Positions 35,701 to 48,991 of a DNA stretch of 64,000 bases are shown here, piece by piece. The stretch is from NCBI RefSeq assembly GCF_004210375.1, contig NC_134831.1:46472035-46536034 (forward strand), in the 5' to 3' direction. A model generated the notes under the pieces. The model ran no database searches, was not told where the DNA came from, and was given only the letters and a program-made list of their open reading frames with translations. Source of the DNA: Tachypleus tridentatus (taxonomy: Eukaryota; Arthropoda; Merostomata; Xiphosura; Limulidae). Position 1 is the stretch's first letter. Each line of letters begins with the position of its first letter. The position numbers were made by a program, and so were the translations under genes.

Positions 35701-35959
35701 ATATCTTTCCTTGTAAAAACCTAAAGCCTACCATCAGTTATAAATACGAAGTTCCAACTGGTCCACCACATTATAACGTAGAGTGATAGCCAGTGTATCT
35801 CCACCAATGTTGTTCTTTTTCCGCAGTTACTTCGAAAAACTAGAATACCTTTAATATCCCACATTATAGCTGTTACATTGGGATACTTTCAGTTAGTACA
35901 GCGTTTTTATTTTTGTATCGGCTTGTTTTTGGTTATAAAAATTATTATTAAAGTGTTTA

Positions 35960-37620
35960 CACTAATTTAAATGTAGATGAAGTTAATAACTTATCTTGTG
36001 AGTGTGAACACAATTTATATTTTGATACTTTACAGAAACATTTTAATGCTGGTATCTTGAAAATTTAAAAAATAAAATATTAAATGAAATACTCAAAAAT
36101 TACCTAAATACACAACAGCCACAAAATTAAATAACAATAATATTCTAAAATCTATTGAAAACAATATTGAGGAATATATTTTAAAACATAACTATATTAC
36201 ATTTTATCCACCTAGATGGTTTATGTAAAGTTGTAGTCACTTGAAAAGTTAAAATTAAACTATCTCGTACAAAATTAAAGAAATACCATATAGATATATT
36301 GATTCATTAGTTAAAAAATAAGTTTCAAGAAATGCAAGAAAATGTTATAATTCCCATTGATAAGGCTAATATTGGTATCATTTCTAAAAGGTTTTAAACA
36401 TTATGATAAAAGAAATCAATAGTACAAAAAATTAAACTACTAACCAATCTAAAGATACAGTAATTAACAATCACATTAAAGTTTATAATAAACTTTATTC
36501 TAAATAAAAATATTTTGAAGTTTTATCTTTTATTTATGCTATTCCCTAACTCAAAATCGACAATTAAATTTAGATTTATTTCAAATTCAATAAAAACATT
36601 TATTAAACAAACGGTCATTTTCTTAAATGTTTGTTTTTTTAATTTTGCGCAAAACAACACGAGGGCTATCTGCGCTAGCCATTTCTAATATAGTAGTGTA
36701 AGATTAGAGGGAAGGCAACTAGTCATCACCACCCACCGCTAACTTTTGGGCTGTTCTGTTACCAACGAATAATGGAAGTGACCGTCACGTTATAACGCCA
36801 ATACGGATCAAAGGGCGAGCGTGTTTGGAGCGCACTCCTTAACCCACCTGGCTATGCCGGGCCACTCCATTAAATGAATCACTTAATATTTTACTTTTTA
36901 AAATTAAAAACCAAAGTGTTAATGATATAAAAACCTTATTTATATATAATAAAAAACAATCAAACGATTTTAAAATATCTACAAAATTGTGAACAAATAA
37001 ATAATATTCAAACATTTCATTTTACTACATTCTACACAACAATTCCATTAAAAGATTTAACCTTTATTTTAAATTCATCAGTAGAACAGTTTTTTATCCT
37101 GTTATTAAACAGCAGAAAAAAAGATTTAGCTCCAAAAACATCAAAGATATATTAAGTTTCTGTATTTATAATAATTATATGCTTTTCAATAACCAGTTTT
37201 TAAACAAGTATTAGTTCCAATGGGAGCTATTTATTCTACTTTTATAGCAAATTTATGTCTTTACTATAATAAGAATAGATTTTTTAAAACTACACAATTT
37301 CAGATATTTTTATCTTAACTTACAGATGTATAGATAATTTAATTAGTATAAATAATCCTGTTCAACATCTGATACCAAAGCAAATTACTTAAATTTATAA
37401 ATTAAAATAATTGCTAAGGATATCAATGTACATATTTTTTATAAAAGAAAATATTTTCCTTTTGTAATTTATGGTCTACCATATTTTAATAGTACGATAC
37501 CGCACTCTTCTTTTATAAGCATTATAACTTTGCAATTACTCAGATATTGTAAAATTTGTAATAAGTTACAATAATATATCAGTAATGTTGAAATACTGAT
37601 GAAAAGTCAATAGTTACTTC
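35960..37620 (+). mobile_element. Dead reverse transcriptase, second copy
   Basis: Motif A reads TFHFTTFYTTIP (about 37014-37049), motif B PMGAIYSTFIANLC (about 37216) and motif C RCIDNLISINN (about 37323). The catalytic DD of motif C is Asp-Asn and the motif A Asp is His, so catalytic residues are lost. It descends from the same insertion as the RT at 7800-9720. Confidence 0.65.
36632..36862 (-). repeat. Family A SINE, shared with block X copy 1
   Basis: It is orthologous to 8632-8883, with a deletion in the tRNA head next to GGAGCGCACTCC. The right end reads GGCCCGGCATAGCCAGGTGG on the minus strand. Confidence 0.8.
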
Positions 37621-38400
37621 ATGTCATAAAGAAACTTTGAAAAAATTATTAAACTGTTCTGTAACAAATACAAGAATGTAAAAAATAAATATAAAGAAAC
37701 AAGAATTTTACTAAAAATGTATAATAACTATTTTTAGTTATGAATAAGGCAATTTAATAGCGTGGCTCGACTTTATGCAGACGTACACCTTACCGCATGT
37801 AGAGGCTTATTTAGAACATGATAATCAAAATAGACTGAACGAGTGGTAGTTGGAAATTATACTAGTTAATTTTAATAACTGGGTGGGACCCTTCATACTG
37901 AAATAATTCGTTTACTGAGCTACCAATTAGTGCCTTTCTACTATCTCAATGAGGCTGGAATGCTAGCTTGAAGAGGTAAATTTAATAAACTTTCTTTCCT
38001 CCAAATGACTTTAACTCACTTTTTCTTCTTTATTTCGGATAGCAGTTACCTTCCAACAACTATCTGCAGACAGTAAAGGATGACATAGATGAAAATCGTT
38101 GTGTGCGTGAGCACACACATCTCACTCTATTTCTATATCTATTACGTTATTTTTTCTTTATGTGAGACTGGCGAATTGGAGTGAAGACTGATAGATGGTG
38201 TATTCCCACCGCAATGTGGGTCCTTTTCCTATAGTCGCCTCCAAATCCTAGGATACATTTTATATCCCACATTATAGCTTATACTCTGAGATCCATTCAG
38301 TTAGTGCAGCTTTGCTTTTTTATCCACTTTTGTTCATAACAAATTAGTATAAAATGTATATATCAGTTCTAAGGAAAAAATATTTTATTTTGACAAAAAT
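37620..38400. other. Spacer with a short block X fragment
   Basis: The first 500 bases show no gene. From about 38150 to 38345 the sequence again resembles block X (7620-7790: CACCGCAATGT, TTTTATATCCCACATTATAG), so a second, shorter X piece is present here. Confidence 0.5.
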
Positions 38401-38665
38401 TGGCCTGCATGGCCAGGGGTTAGAACGCTTGACTCGCAAGCTGTGAGGCGCGGGTTCGCATATCCGTAGCGCCAAATATGGTCACCCTTTTAGCCGTTGG
38501 GGCGTTATAATGTAACGGTCAATCTTAATAATCGTTGGTAAAAGAGTAGCCCAAGAGTTGGCAGTGTGTGGTGACGACTAGCTGCCTTCCGTCTCGTCTT
38601 AAACTGCTAAATTAGGGACGGCTAACGCAAATAGCGCTCGAGTCTCTTTCAAAACAAAGAGACAA
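38401..38665 (+). repeat. Family A SINE
   Basis: The head TGGCCTGCATGGCCAGGGGT is at the left. Its anticodon loop region differs (ACTCGCAAGC), and the body and tail (CTCGAGTCTCTTTC) match the family. Confidence 0.8.
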
Positions 38666-38669
38666 AAAT

Positions 38670-39120
38670 TATAATTTTACAAACAGTCCCAATTTTATGT
38701 CAGGAAAGAAATAATAAACCTCTGTCATTTTTAAAACAAAATAGTTGAGATTATTAAACTTTCTAAATAAAATGTTAAATTTTTATAAATATTCTAATAC
38801 CATTAGAGCCACTCAAGATTAATAATAAAAGCAAATCTATAAATGTCACGTATTTATTAAATACAAATATATAAAAGAGATTATTGTTAACAACGCTCCC
38901 TGTGGTGTTGATGACGTAATCATAATTAAAATGTGAATATTCAATATTACATTCATAAAGTAATAATCAATATGTAATTCTTAATTTACACATAATTTAT
39001 ACCTCATTATTTAAGTAGCTTATTTAATTATTAAGTTGCGTACCATTTGCATCTAAATTGTTAATCAGCCATCAGTTAATAAATGGTTATTTAGACATTA
39101 TTTATTAATTAGCATATCAT
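38670..39120. other. AT-rich spacer
   Basis: I see no gene or named repeat in it. Confidence 0.5.
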
Positions 39121-40920
39121 TTGTGCGAAATTCTAAACAAACAAATAAACCTGACATAACATTTAGGTACAACAAGGGACTGAATGGTTCAGCTGAGCTG
39201 TTCCATCCTCTCAGCCAAAAATTAAAACTATTAAATAATGTAAAAAAGAAGTTTAAAACCAGCCCTTATCATTCATATCTCTACCAAGGTTTATATTCAA
39301 CTAACTCAAATTTACTGCCTTCATAAATTCCAAAGGCAGCCCATTCCATAGGCCAACCATACTATTTGAAAAATGAAATTATCTCAGTTGAAGACGGTTT
39401 CTACCTTACCTAAATCTACATTTGTGTCACCTAGTCTATAATTCTTACTGTTAAGTATGAAGAATGTTGATGCACAAACATTATCAATTACTTTTACAAT
39501 ATTTAGCACTTCAATCAGATCACCCTTAATTATTCTTTTCAAGAGAAAACAATTGTAAGCATCTTAATTTCTTCTCATATGATAACCCCTCCATCCCAGG
39601 TGCCAGTTTTATAACCCTTTATTGAACTCTTTACAACAATTCAATATTTTTCCTAGGGTAAAGAGCGCAAAACTGAACAAAATGCTGCAAATGAGGAGCA
39701 ACTAGTTACCTATACGAAGAAAATAAAACCTTTCTAGACTTGTATTCAATATTTCTGTCGATATAATATAAGATGGTATTTTTCCCTACAACAACAACAC
39801 ACTCTTTTGATGGTTTTAGAGACTGGTCAATTATAACACCAATATCCCTTACTCGTGACGCTGTTCATGTTATTCACTTATCTAGCATTGATTACATTTA
39901 AAATAATTTGTTATTCATTTGCCCAACTGAATAAACAATCTAAATTTTTTTTTAAAGCAGACGCATCCTCTTCACAACCAGCAGCACTCAATATCATCAC
40001 CAACTTTAAGTAATTTATTGTCTATTACTTCATGTATGTTATCAATGTAAATCAAAAGAGCAATGGACCTAATAGACCTGAGGTACAAAACTTGCAGCTT
40101 TAATTCTATTTGTAATAACTCGTCTGTTTAATTCCATCAAACCACTCTTCAACTGATAAAGTTAACTTATACACCACGCCTATAAAGAAAAGATTTGTAT
40201 AAGCCTTTTACGTGACAATTTGTTAAATGCTTAATGAAATATCAAATAGACCAAATCTATACTCTTACCCACATCTGCCTATGCAGTAACTATGATCATG
40301 TACTTCAAATAAAATATGTTCCCAAAATCATTTTCATTTAACTATGTGTTAGTTATTCCAATTATATCAAAGTTTTCTATTTCTCCTGTACTCTAGTCTT
40401 ATACTTATAGCGTTATCATAGCAACAGTTAACCTTATTATTATAACTATTTTTATACTGATTCTCTATGCTAAACGTTACTTCTCATCTCAGTTTTGTTT
40501 CGTTCAGTTAGTCTCTGCTATCACCACTATCCTGTCCTAGTTTAAATCTTCTTTTACAGCTGAGTTACTAGCCGTTGAAAACATACAGGACCTTTTCCTA
40601 CTTAAGTAGAAACCATCCATTCTAAAACGTACCCTTCTACCACTGAACTGATCCCATAAGTCCAACCAGCTAACCGACTTATCCTTATATATTAATTTCA
40701 ATCTAGCATTTAGCCCTGATGACGTACTCCAAATTTTATCTGTACAATTAATTCTTGTCAGTATTCCAGACACAGTTCATTTATAGTATTTATCTATAAA
40801 TACTATTCCATCTGCTTTCGCTCTTTCAAATATTTCGTCGTTTACATAAGCGAATTGCTGAAATCCGTGCTCATTAGAATAGGATCTTTAGAATTAAGTT
40901 TTCTATTTGAACCCTAATAC
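39120..40920 (-). mobile_element. CR1-like LINE, decayed and internally deleted
   Basis: On the minus strand an ORF1 esterase-like domain (40537-40773) is followed by RT remnants (39980-40300) and a C-terminal part (39300-39600). RT signatures are GPLLF, IYIDNIHEVIDNKLLKVGDD near 39993-40065 (motif C YADD has become VGDD), and, further on, KRIIKGDLIEVLNIVKVIDN split over frames near 39480-39560. These belong to the CR1/L2 group. The endonuclease that should lie between ORF1 and RT is missing or beyond recognition. Many stops are present. Confidence 0.7.
40537..40773 (-). pseudogene. CR1-like ORF1, SGNH esterase domain C-terminus
   Basis: Seventy-eight codons read MSGILTRINCTDKIWSTSSG, LNARLKLIYKDKSVSWLDLW, then DQFSGRRVRFRMDGFYLSRK. 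The SGILTR start, the VDLWD-like motif and DG-x-x-LS (here DGFYLS, His of the usual DGLHLS replaced by Tyr) are the later blocks of the SGNH hydrolase domain found in ORF1 of CR1/L2 LINEs, where it may act on lipids or membranes. The catalytic His is lost. The frame ends at a stop at 40537. Confidence 0.62.
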
Positions 40921-41480
40921 GACCCTTCCTAACTGGTGTGACTAGTGTGGGATTTGTGAATGTCAGTGAGAGCGATGTGGGTATTTATTAATTTTATTCT
41001 GACTAGTCTTAATCTATTAATGCATATCAATGATAAATTACTAATGAACTTTATTGAACTTTTGTAAAAGAAGACATGTTGATAAAATACTGTAACTGAA
41101 TGACCTAGCCAACCTGTAAAATAACAAAAAAGCTATGATATAACTGAAGAAATAGCTATGATTGAAAAAAATAATTGTTAATGATGAACTATATATCATT
41201 GGTCTCCGCCATAACCACCTTTTTCAAGTTTTTTTCTGGCCAGAAGCTGATTGTCAAAGGTTTTGGTTTCAGTGTTAAACGTTATTTCTGGTTGTTATGA
41301 CACATTTAGAAACGTTTTTAAATTAAAACTCTTTATTTTAAGAAAAAAGCTACAGTATTTATTTCCAATTATTGTGACATGATATGAAGCAGGAAACAGA
41401 GATCGTTTGCTACTACAAAATCAGTGTATTCATATATTATATGACAAAAAAAGATAGAGTGATGAAAAACTAGAATAATA
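40920..41480. other. AT-rich spacer
   Basis: I see no gene or repeat with support. Confidence 0.4.
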
Positions 41481-42480
41481 TTTTCTCTTTCCCCAATTTA
41501 TGCCTTTAGTACCCAGACATAAGATTAATAAAATAAACTTTAAACCACAGAACCTTTTTCTAAAGCGGATTGTTGAGGTAAAATTACAAACCTAAAACTG
41601 TTTCCATAAACGTTTTGAACCAAGTTCAAGATAAAACCTCTATTTTTCCAGTGTTCTCTTGTGATGAACATCCAACGAGTATTCGAATAAACGTGTTATT
41701 AATTAACATAACAGAAAATAACAAGAAGAGAAAAGTTAATCAGAGTGAAATTTCGGTTGACAAAAGGTGAACATGAAAGCAGAACAAAATGAAAAAAATA
41801 AAACGTTGACAAATTTGTTTTAAAGATAAGAAATTAAGAATGGCAGTTTGCCAACAAATAACGTCATAAAAGATAAGGGTAAAAAATACTCGTATGAAAA
41901 TGTTATTCAACTATTTTTTTCAAAAGAAAGAAAACAAAAATATTACTAAAAACGTGTAAATCTCTTGTATTTATTGTTTTACAAATCAATTTCTTTATTA
42001 GGATACTTTTGTTGGAATAAAAAACAAATATTTTCTTCAAAGTCTGAGGTCATGAGTTTGGACGTTTGTTAAAGCTTATTCATTTCGTAGTAAAGATCAA
42101 AGATCACGCAAGTTTCAATACACCATGGTATAAGCGCCTTTTACAAGTTTACGAAGCAGTGTTACAACTTGTAAATGTGTTATCACTATTAGATCTGTTC
42201 TATTTTTAAACACTACATTCTCTATATAGTTCCTGAGGAATTTTAGAGAATCAGAAAACTGTATAAAAATAGTCCTCTAACAGTACTGTGATCGTTACAT
42301 CCTTTATCAAAGACATGTTTCATTCAATCCAGAGCTGTTCAAGTCAACTGGGATGCAATATAAACAATAGTGGTCAAAACTATTTTATAAAACTTTTGGT
42401 ACAAGAGCAGTTGTGTTGGAATGATAAGCAATGGATACAATGCGGTTGGAATACAACTGTAAAACACTGTTCTAATTCTT
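41480..42480. repeat. Inverted copy of the 23.7-24.5 kb repeat
   Basis: The reverse complement of about 23720-24480 is found here, from TTTATGCCTTTAGTACC at 41500 to the region around 42450. Local blocks such as CAAAGACATGTTTCATTCAA (42307-42326) are near identical. An open frame on each strand (42288-42566, 42339-42749) is not conserved in the other copy, so neither is taken as a gene. Confidence 0.7.
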
Positions 42481-42734
42481 CGAAATTCCTGTCGGACAAG
42501 ATAAGGAATGTAGCATTTAAAAATGTAATAGAACGTATAATAATGTCTTACGACAAGTATAATTAAATATTTACTGTGTTTCAGATCAGAATGAGGCCCA
42601 TGATACAACAATGGCGTATTACGAATATATTCTGAACAGCTCATCCATGATAGTGATATCTGTATTTGTTTAACACAGTGGTAAATTATGTTGTGCGAGC
42701 TGATAATTACAGTATTAGAAATGTGTAGAATTTG

Positions 42735-42978
42735 TATGAATTTTCGCAACGCTACACTAAGGTTAGGAGCCCTAGCCGTCCGTAATTTAGTGATAGACTA
42801 GACTTACTTGAAGGAAGGTACATGGTTAACACTAAATTTTACTAACGAGTACTTTGATTAACCGTCACATCATAATGTTGTCACGGCTGGAAGGGCAAGC
42901 ATGTTTGGTGTCACGGGGATTTGAACCTACAGTATAGAGATTGCGAGCCATGAGCCCCAAACCAGCAGGTCACAGGTG
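42735..42978 (-). repeat. Family A SINE, strongly diverged
   Basis: Tail at the left (TTTTCGCAACGCTACAC), body in the middle (ACGGCTGGAAGGGCAAGC) and head at the right. It is one of the oldest copies by divergence. Confidence 0.65.
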
Positions 42979-42979
42979 T

Positions 42980-44207
42980 AGGAAGTGAGTATTGTGGTGC
43001 ATTAGATTCGTGTATAAGGTGAATATTGTCATATTAAACACACATGCTGGTGAATGTTATTATGTACAGTAACTAAGATTATTCCTAGTTAGTTATTTTT
43101 GTGATATCTTAGATAGATATAAGATGGGTATTGTGATGCATTAGACACATGCAGGTGATGGACATGATATATGTTATACACGTATACAGGGTGGATAGAG
43201 TGATATTAAAGTTTTGGAGGTGAATAAAGGTTTTTGAGGTACTGGATAGAGTACCTGTTAGATATGGATATGTTATTGGGTACATATGATTGGATTTCTT
43301 ATGATTATAATGCTAATGTAACACATATGAGGTCATTATTATAATTTTAAAAAAATCTGTAATAACTATTATACAGACTATTTACAGATCATGTACGAGA
43401 TATGGAGTTACTTCAGTATTTCCATAAGGTTTCCAACTAGAGAACGCATTAATGTAGAGTTTACTGAAATTACAGCATTTATCACAGTTATAACGTACTG
43501 TCACTCGTATACAATAACGTACAGGTATTCTGACGTTTCTGTAGTGATTACACTGGTAATACAATATGCGTGTGTTAATTAATACTGAAGCAAGTCTGGG
43601 TTGATTCTAAAACACTTCTACTGTAACTTTAGTATTACTGTAACAAGCATATGCGCATTATATTAATACTACAACTTGTGTATAGTAATTTTTGTACTGT
43701 AACATGCATGTAATTATAATAATTGTACTATATCATATTTTTAGTTACCATAGCATCACTTCAATGTTATTGCTGTAGTAAAACTAGTGTATTGTTACTC
43801 CGAGTGACTAATCATTAAATATTATTTTTCTATAAACGTCTTATTTTGCATCTTATTATTTTTAACACTAAAAAAGGGAAACACATTAAGAAACAATTAA
43901 TATAAAACAATTGTATTTATATTATTCTCTTATATAAATATATTTGAATAATTAACTGTTTTATCAAATTATACAATATTTATTTATTTGTTTATCTTGC
44001 AATATATCAAATACTAGATATTTTAATATGTTTACACGTTGTTTTTTTTCTAATATCTCTTATCTGCAATAACTATGGTTGTTTTTGACACTGTTTATTT
44101 TTGTTTATGTATCAGTGAAATGAAATAGAACTAAGTCAGAACCAGACGAGTTTCTTTTTATATAGAATTTCTGGATAAAATCTGTAACCACTTCGGAACC
44201 TTATTTT
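42980..44207. other. Unassigned AT-rich region
   Basis: Short local repeats of the form (A/T)GTGATGCATTAGA occur at 43000-43150. Complementary 60-63-codon frames on both strands at 43382-43582 have no recognisable domain. No gene is supported. Confidence 0.45.
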
Positions 44208-44463
44208 CTTGTTTTTGTTTTTCGCACAAAGCTACTCCAGGGCTATCTGTGCTAGCCGTCCCTAATTTAGCAGTGTAAGACTAGAGGGAAGGCAGCTCGT
44301 CATCACCACCCACCGCCACCTCTTTGGCTACTAGTTTACCAACGAATAGTGGGATTGCCGTCACATTATAACGCCCCCACGGCTGAAAGGGCGAGCACGT
44401 TTGGCGCGACGGGATGCGAATCCGCGACCCTCAGATTACGAGTCGTACACCCTAACACGCTTC
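44208..44463 (-). repeat. Family A SINE
   Basis: This is a full-length, little-diverged copy: tail left (TTTTTCGCACAAAGCTACTC), head right with anticodon loop TACTCGTAATCTG. The last bases of the head are lost. Confidence 0.85.
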
Positions 44464-44464
44464 G

Positions 44465-45020
44465 GAATCACTCTCCAAGTAAATATATAGATACAAATTA
44501 TCAGAATATTTTCAATTCAGGGTTTGTCGAATCATTAACAATTTGTTTGGGTATATTTCTCAAAATAATTCCAATCCTTTCTCTTCCCTGAATAATTGTT
44601 CTTATAAGTGTCTGTTAGCTTATTTTTTTGTGATGACAATTTTCACTCATTGTTGAAAAAAATGTTCAACAGGAAATATTGTTGTACATTTTGATAAAAA
44701 AAGTGAAGTAACCCACTTTCCTGTTTGACGTTTGAAACAAAAATTGTATTACGTTTGTACAATAATGTGTCTATCAGTGTGTCGCGGCAGATTTACGGAA
44801 TTACATAATCAAAATCTCGGTTACGATTTCATGGTAGACAGCCCATTATAAAGATTTGTAATTATAAAACGATAACAAAGATAATACAATAGTACTATAT
44901 ATTTTCGGACATAATTTATAGTTTGTATAAAGTGCTTCTCGTGGCGCAAGTTGATAGATAAACGTTTGTTAGCTAGTGAATCGAAAGTATATCAATGAAA
45001 ATGTTGTTAACACAGTTATA
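44465..45020. other. Spacer including a piece of the 24.5 kb repeat
   Basis: Bases 44925-45020 match 24530-24650 in direct orientation. The rest shows nothing I can name. Confidence 0.5.
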
Positions 45021-46735
45021 AATATAGAAACGTATACATTTGTTACTGTTTTCTACCAACGTATACACTTGTCATAACAAAGTACGTGTAACTTGTATAA
45101 TTACGTATCCCTAATTTTGATTTTTCTTTCTACAACTAATTTTATTTTGCTTTATCAAAAAATTTTAACACTATCTTGTAGTCTTGGTATGGTCTGTCTT
45201 ACCTCTAGTCTTACACTGCTAAATTAGGGTGGGCTAGCACAGATAACCCTCGTGTATCTGTACGCGAAACTATAAAAAATACAAAAAGAAAGAAACATTA
45301 TCTCACGTCTTTCTTTCGAAGAACAAACCGTTTAATTTAGAATTCTCACTCGAAGATTTATGGTAAAAAAACTATTCTATAATTCAGGTGTGATAATTAT
45401 ATTATTTTTTTCTATGGTTAAGAAACATCTTGGAATTTGTTATAATAAAATATTAAAATTATATTAACTGTTTAACTGAAATGGCAGTTAACTAATATTC
45501 GTGGGATTCATCCATTGATTTACGTTACATCCATTATGATTATGTTTTCACGTTTCACTGTCTAAAATACTTGAAATCAAATTGGTATTTGTGAGACAGT
45601 TTTCAAAGAAACCTCTTCTTGGGTTCACCTTTGATATAAAACTTTGTTTACAATCATATGGTATGTAATATACCTAAGTTAAATGTTTAGTTAATTTTAA
45701 AAGCTGAATACAGTTTCATCAGTAGTTACAGTAAGTTTGTTATTCAAGTCCAATGATATACATCAGTAGCCTTCATAGTACAGGTCATGTATTCTTGAAA
45801 ACGAAAGCCTACAGATTACGTAAACTGTAACAGCCAAATATATTTCTACCGAAGTAAAAATAAAAGAGTGAACTTTATGACTGGATATTAACATATAATT
45901 ACTTGAATAACAATGCTGCTCACTCTTAATTTTAATATGAAGGTGTTTCCTAAACATAATGTTATATCTATACATATTAATTTTATTTTTGGTATCTTTC
46001 TAAAAATAAAATCAAAGAAAACAGGGAGCCATAAAATTCTCAACTCACCTACACAAATATTTAATCATTAGCGTATTCTTGTCACTTAAAAACTTTTATG
46101 GGTATTTAAATTAAACACGTTTGGTTGGTATATTACTTCAAAGAATGTATTTAAAATTTAGATTTTTCGCATAAACACACACATACCATGGGAACTTAAA
46201 CCATACATTTTAAATAATTTTCATTGTTTACGATGATGAACAGTTTATTCTAAATTAATTGTCATGGCTTTATGTAAAATATTCAATTTTCTCTAAATGA
46301 TGATAAAAGAAAATACATAAAATGTACCATAAATTGAGATAATGTTTGGAAATCATAGAGTAAACTTTTTGCAAGCAATCGCAAACAAATAAAAATAGAA
46401 AATATTTTCTTAAACTATTTTAACATGAAAAGCTTCTTGTGAGTAAAGTTTATTTTATCTTAAGTTTCGAAAAATGTCTGGATGGCCTATATTATAATTA
46501 TTCACCATCATCTTTTCACCAGCCTTGTGTATAATTCCACTGTTACTGTTAAATTAATTAAACCCAGTAATATCTAAATAAGTTATACAATAAGTTAAAA
46601 CAATCTCTGTAAATGTAATTTACAGTGTTTTAATGTATTTCCAAGTAAGGTATAATTTGATGTCTTCTTACTTACCTGAGCTGACCGAATCTCTTGCTAT
46701 ATTTATGTGTTAAAAATATGCTTAATATTTTATTT
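45020..46735. repeat. Block Y, copy 3
   Basis: It matches 9845-12065. At 46735 the sequence jumps to the part of block Z equivalent to 18850, so exons 2-9 of transporter copy 3 and their introns are deleted here. Confidence 0.8.
45196..45290 (+). repeat. Family A SINE, tail half
   Basis: The body end and tail (AGCACAGATAACCCTCGTGT) remain. It is the ortholog of 10040-10310 with the tRNA head deleted. Confidence 0.75.
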
Positions 46736-47465
46736 GTGTTTTCTGTTCAGAGTGTTACAAAGTCCTCACAATACTTCTTATTATATTGTTAATTTCCATA
46801 CTCCCAAAAAATCCCTGTTTTGCATCGTGTTTTCATCTTCAGAGTAAAGAAATATATTATCAGCAATCCACTAGAGTAACGTGTTTTGTTATTAAGTCGG
46901 TTTATTAGTATTATTTGAGAGATAATGCTAATTTAAATTTATGTATTGATAACAAATTTATAGATTTCTTAAATAAACAACAACAATTCTCACTTTTATT
47001 AGTAAATAACTTTTCTAACTCTGCATTAAGTAAATTCAATATTCACTGAATTTCTTAAATTTTGAGAAAACAAGAAATCGGAGATAAAACTTTCATGGAG
47101 TTAGGATACAAAATTTATAAATAATCCAAATTTCAATTAATAAATAATGCCTGTCCTTCTACCAGGAAAATAACATAATATCAGTGCTATTAATTACTTT
47201 AATGAATTAAGAAATCTTGTTAATACAATACGTGCAAATTGAAATTGAATCTGCACAACATAAAACGTGAGTTAACATTTGAATGCGACTAAGCTAACAT
47301 AGATGAACAAAATGATAGAAGGATCTTCAAACGAACGGTAAACAAAACCATAGCAAAATGAACATAAAGTAAAAAGAGAATAGCGTATATTCATTTAGAA
47401 GAACACTAAAATAGATTAAAAGTGACGATTAATTTTCACTTCATAAGTACACACATACATCTTAC

Positions 47466-47725
47466 CAATAAATACAAGAACCAATAATCTTGCTCCAGCG
47501 ACGTCCAATGAGACACCATAGTTTGCTTCCAAAGTAAAACAATGAACACGTAGAGATAAATGAATAGAAAAACCAACTAGTTTTTTCATATGTTGTGTCC
47601 TTGTTGACTCTTTGTTTCAGGTAAGAAGTTATGCAAGAAGTAATGTTTCCAAACGTTAGTACTGTACCGAGTTCCAGATAAATCAGAAAACATCCAGCAA
47701 CTTACACAAAGGATCGAACTTCCAT
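47466..47725 (-). pseudogene. OFA-type MFS transporter, copy 3, exon 1 only
   Basis: The 260-base exon starts with ATG at 47725 (MEVRSFV, then TAA at 47702-47704 where copy 1 has ACA, Thr) and continues VAGCFLIYLELGTVLTFGNI, TSYLKQRVNKDTTYEKTSWF, FGSKLWCLIGRRWS to the donor GTAAGATG. It is the uninterrupted version of the exon that carries a SINE in copy 1. Besides the stop, the MFS motif is altered (GGKLGSL to GSKLWCL). No other exon of this copy is present. Confidence 0.85.
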
Positions 47726-47911
47726 TCCGCTAATTTTATACACAAATAAAACAAGTACTTTATAGTTTTGAATAAATTAAGAAAGTAATTATGCACTTCT
47801 ATGTTATAGAGCATTTACCTAATCACACCATACAACTACAACTGTAAAACCTTCATTAATTAGTTGGTCTTAATTGTCTGACCATTACTTAAAGCAATTC
47901 TTCAGTATTAT

Positions 47912-48035
47912 GGACCCTCCAGTGGCACAGGGGTATGACTGAGGACTCACACTGCTAGAAACCGGGTCTCGATTCCCGTGGTGGGAAGAGCACAGATAAG
48001 CCATTGTGTAGCTTTGTACTTTATTCCAAATAACA
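47912..48035 (+). repeat. Family B SINE, shared with block Z copy 1
   Basis: It is the ortholog of 20692-20815. The head CCTCCAGTGGCACAGGGGTA and B box GGGTCTCGATTCCC are better preserved than in copy 1. Confidence 0.82.
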
Positions 48036-48991
48036 ATGTGTAACACAAATATTGTTACTGGATAGTATGTGCTATTTCCTAATTGCTTATGTTCTAAAAA
48101 TACAGAAAATGGCCATTATTCTCTTCAAATTTTGGTTTGGTGACCTGGATAATAAAATTTAGAAATAAACCTATTTTCTACGTAAAATACGGGCAAATTT
48201 GCAAATTTTAATTTACGTAAGGTCTGAAGAAAACAATACATGAATCAAGATTTACATGTATTTACACGAAAGTTATACAGAAACGAACAAAACGTTTAGA
48301 AGTCTGTAGTTTTTCGAAATTTGCCACTTAATGTAAATCACTTTTACGTATCAGCTTCCAAATATTGTCTATCATCATGTTTTCGTTATACGCTCACAGG
48401 TCACAAAAGCAAAGTTTGAAGAGAAAATTAAGTATTTACCATTTACTTAGACATAATCAATTGTGAAATAACATTTTCTGCCCAGGAACAAGAAAAAGTA
48501 AAGCTTTGCTACGTACTATAATCAGTCAATCAATGTTATAGAATTAGACATATGAAAGGATTAATTAAGATGACGTCAAAAACATACTCTGTTAACGCCA
48601 AAACAAATTGTAAAAAAAAGAAAGAAATTCTTTAAAACTTACTGAAAGCTATTCTATTTACAATATCACTCAGTTTCAATGATGATAAAAGAAACTTCCA
48701 CCTGATCGATTTTAGGCCTTGGTACATTGTACACAAGGTTAAGTATTCTATAATAAATTGTTCTTTATTCTTTTGTTGTAGAATAAATGTACTAACTGTA
48801 TGTGATGATTGTTAAAGGCTGTAGAATTACAGGACATTATTTCGAATAATATAGCTTTCAATGTTCCCCATTGAAGCGGAAAATCTTATATCGCGGCGTT
48901 TTTAGGACATCATCCCATCCAGAAACAATATCAAACGCTAATTTACACATCACTAGAAAATCTGAGGATACTTTTGTTTAGATAAGTTGTG

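Larger units (their letters stand above)
33640..37620. repeat. Block X, copy 3
   Basis: It matches 5100-9650 in the same order and orientation, with a deletion around 34405 relative to copy 1 and without the family B SINE of copy 1. The left 2.3 kb is noncoding; the right part carries the RT remnant. Confidence 0.83.

Noticed and set aside
42288..42749. Overlapping frames of 92 (+) and 136 (-) codons
   Set aside because: The inverted copy of the same repeat near 24 kb does not keep either frame, and no domain is seen.
43382..43582. Complementary frames of 60 and 63 codons
   Set aside because: Mirror-image open frames in AT-rich DNA without domain, splice context or homologous copy.
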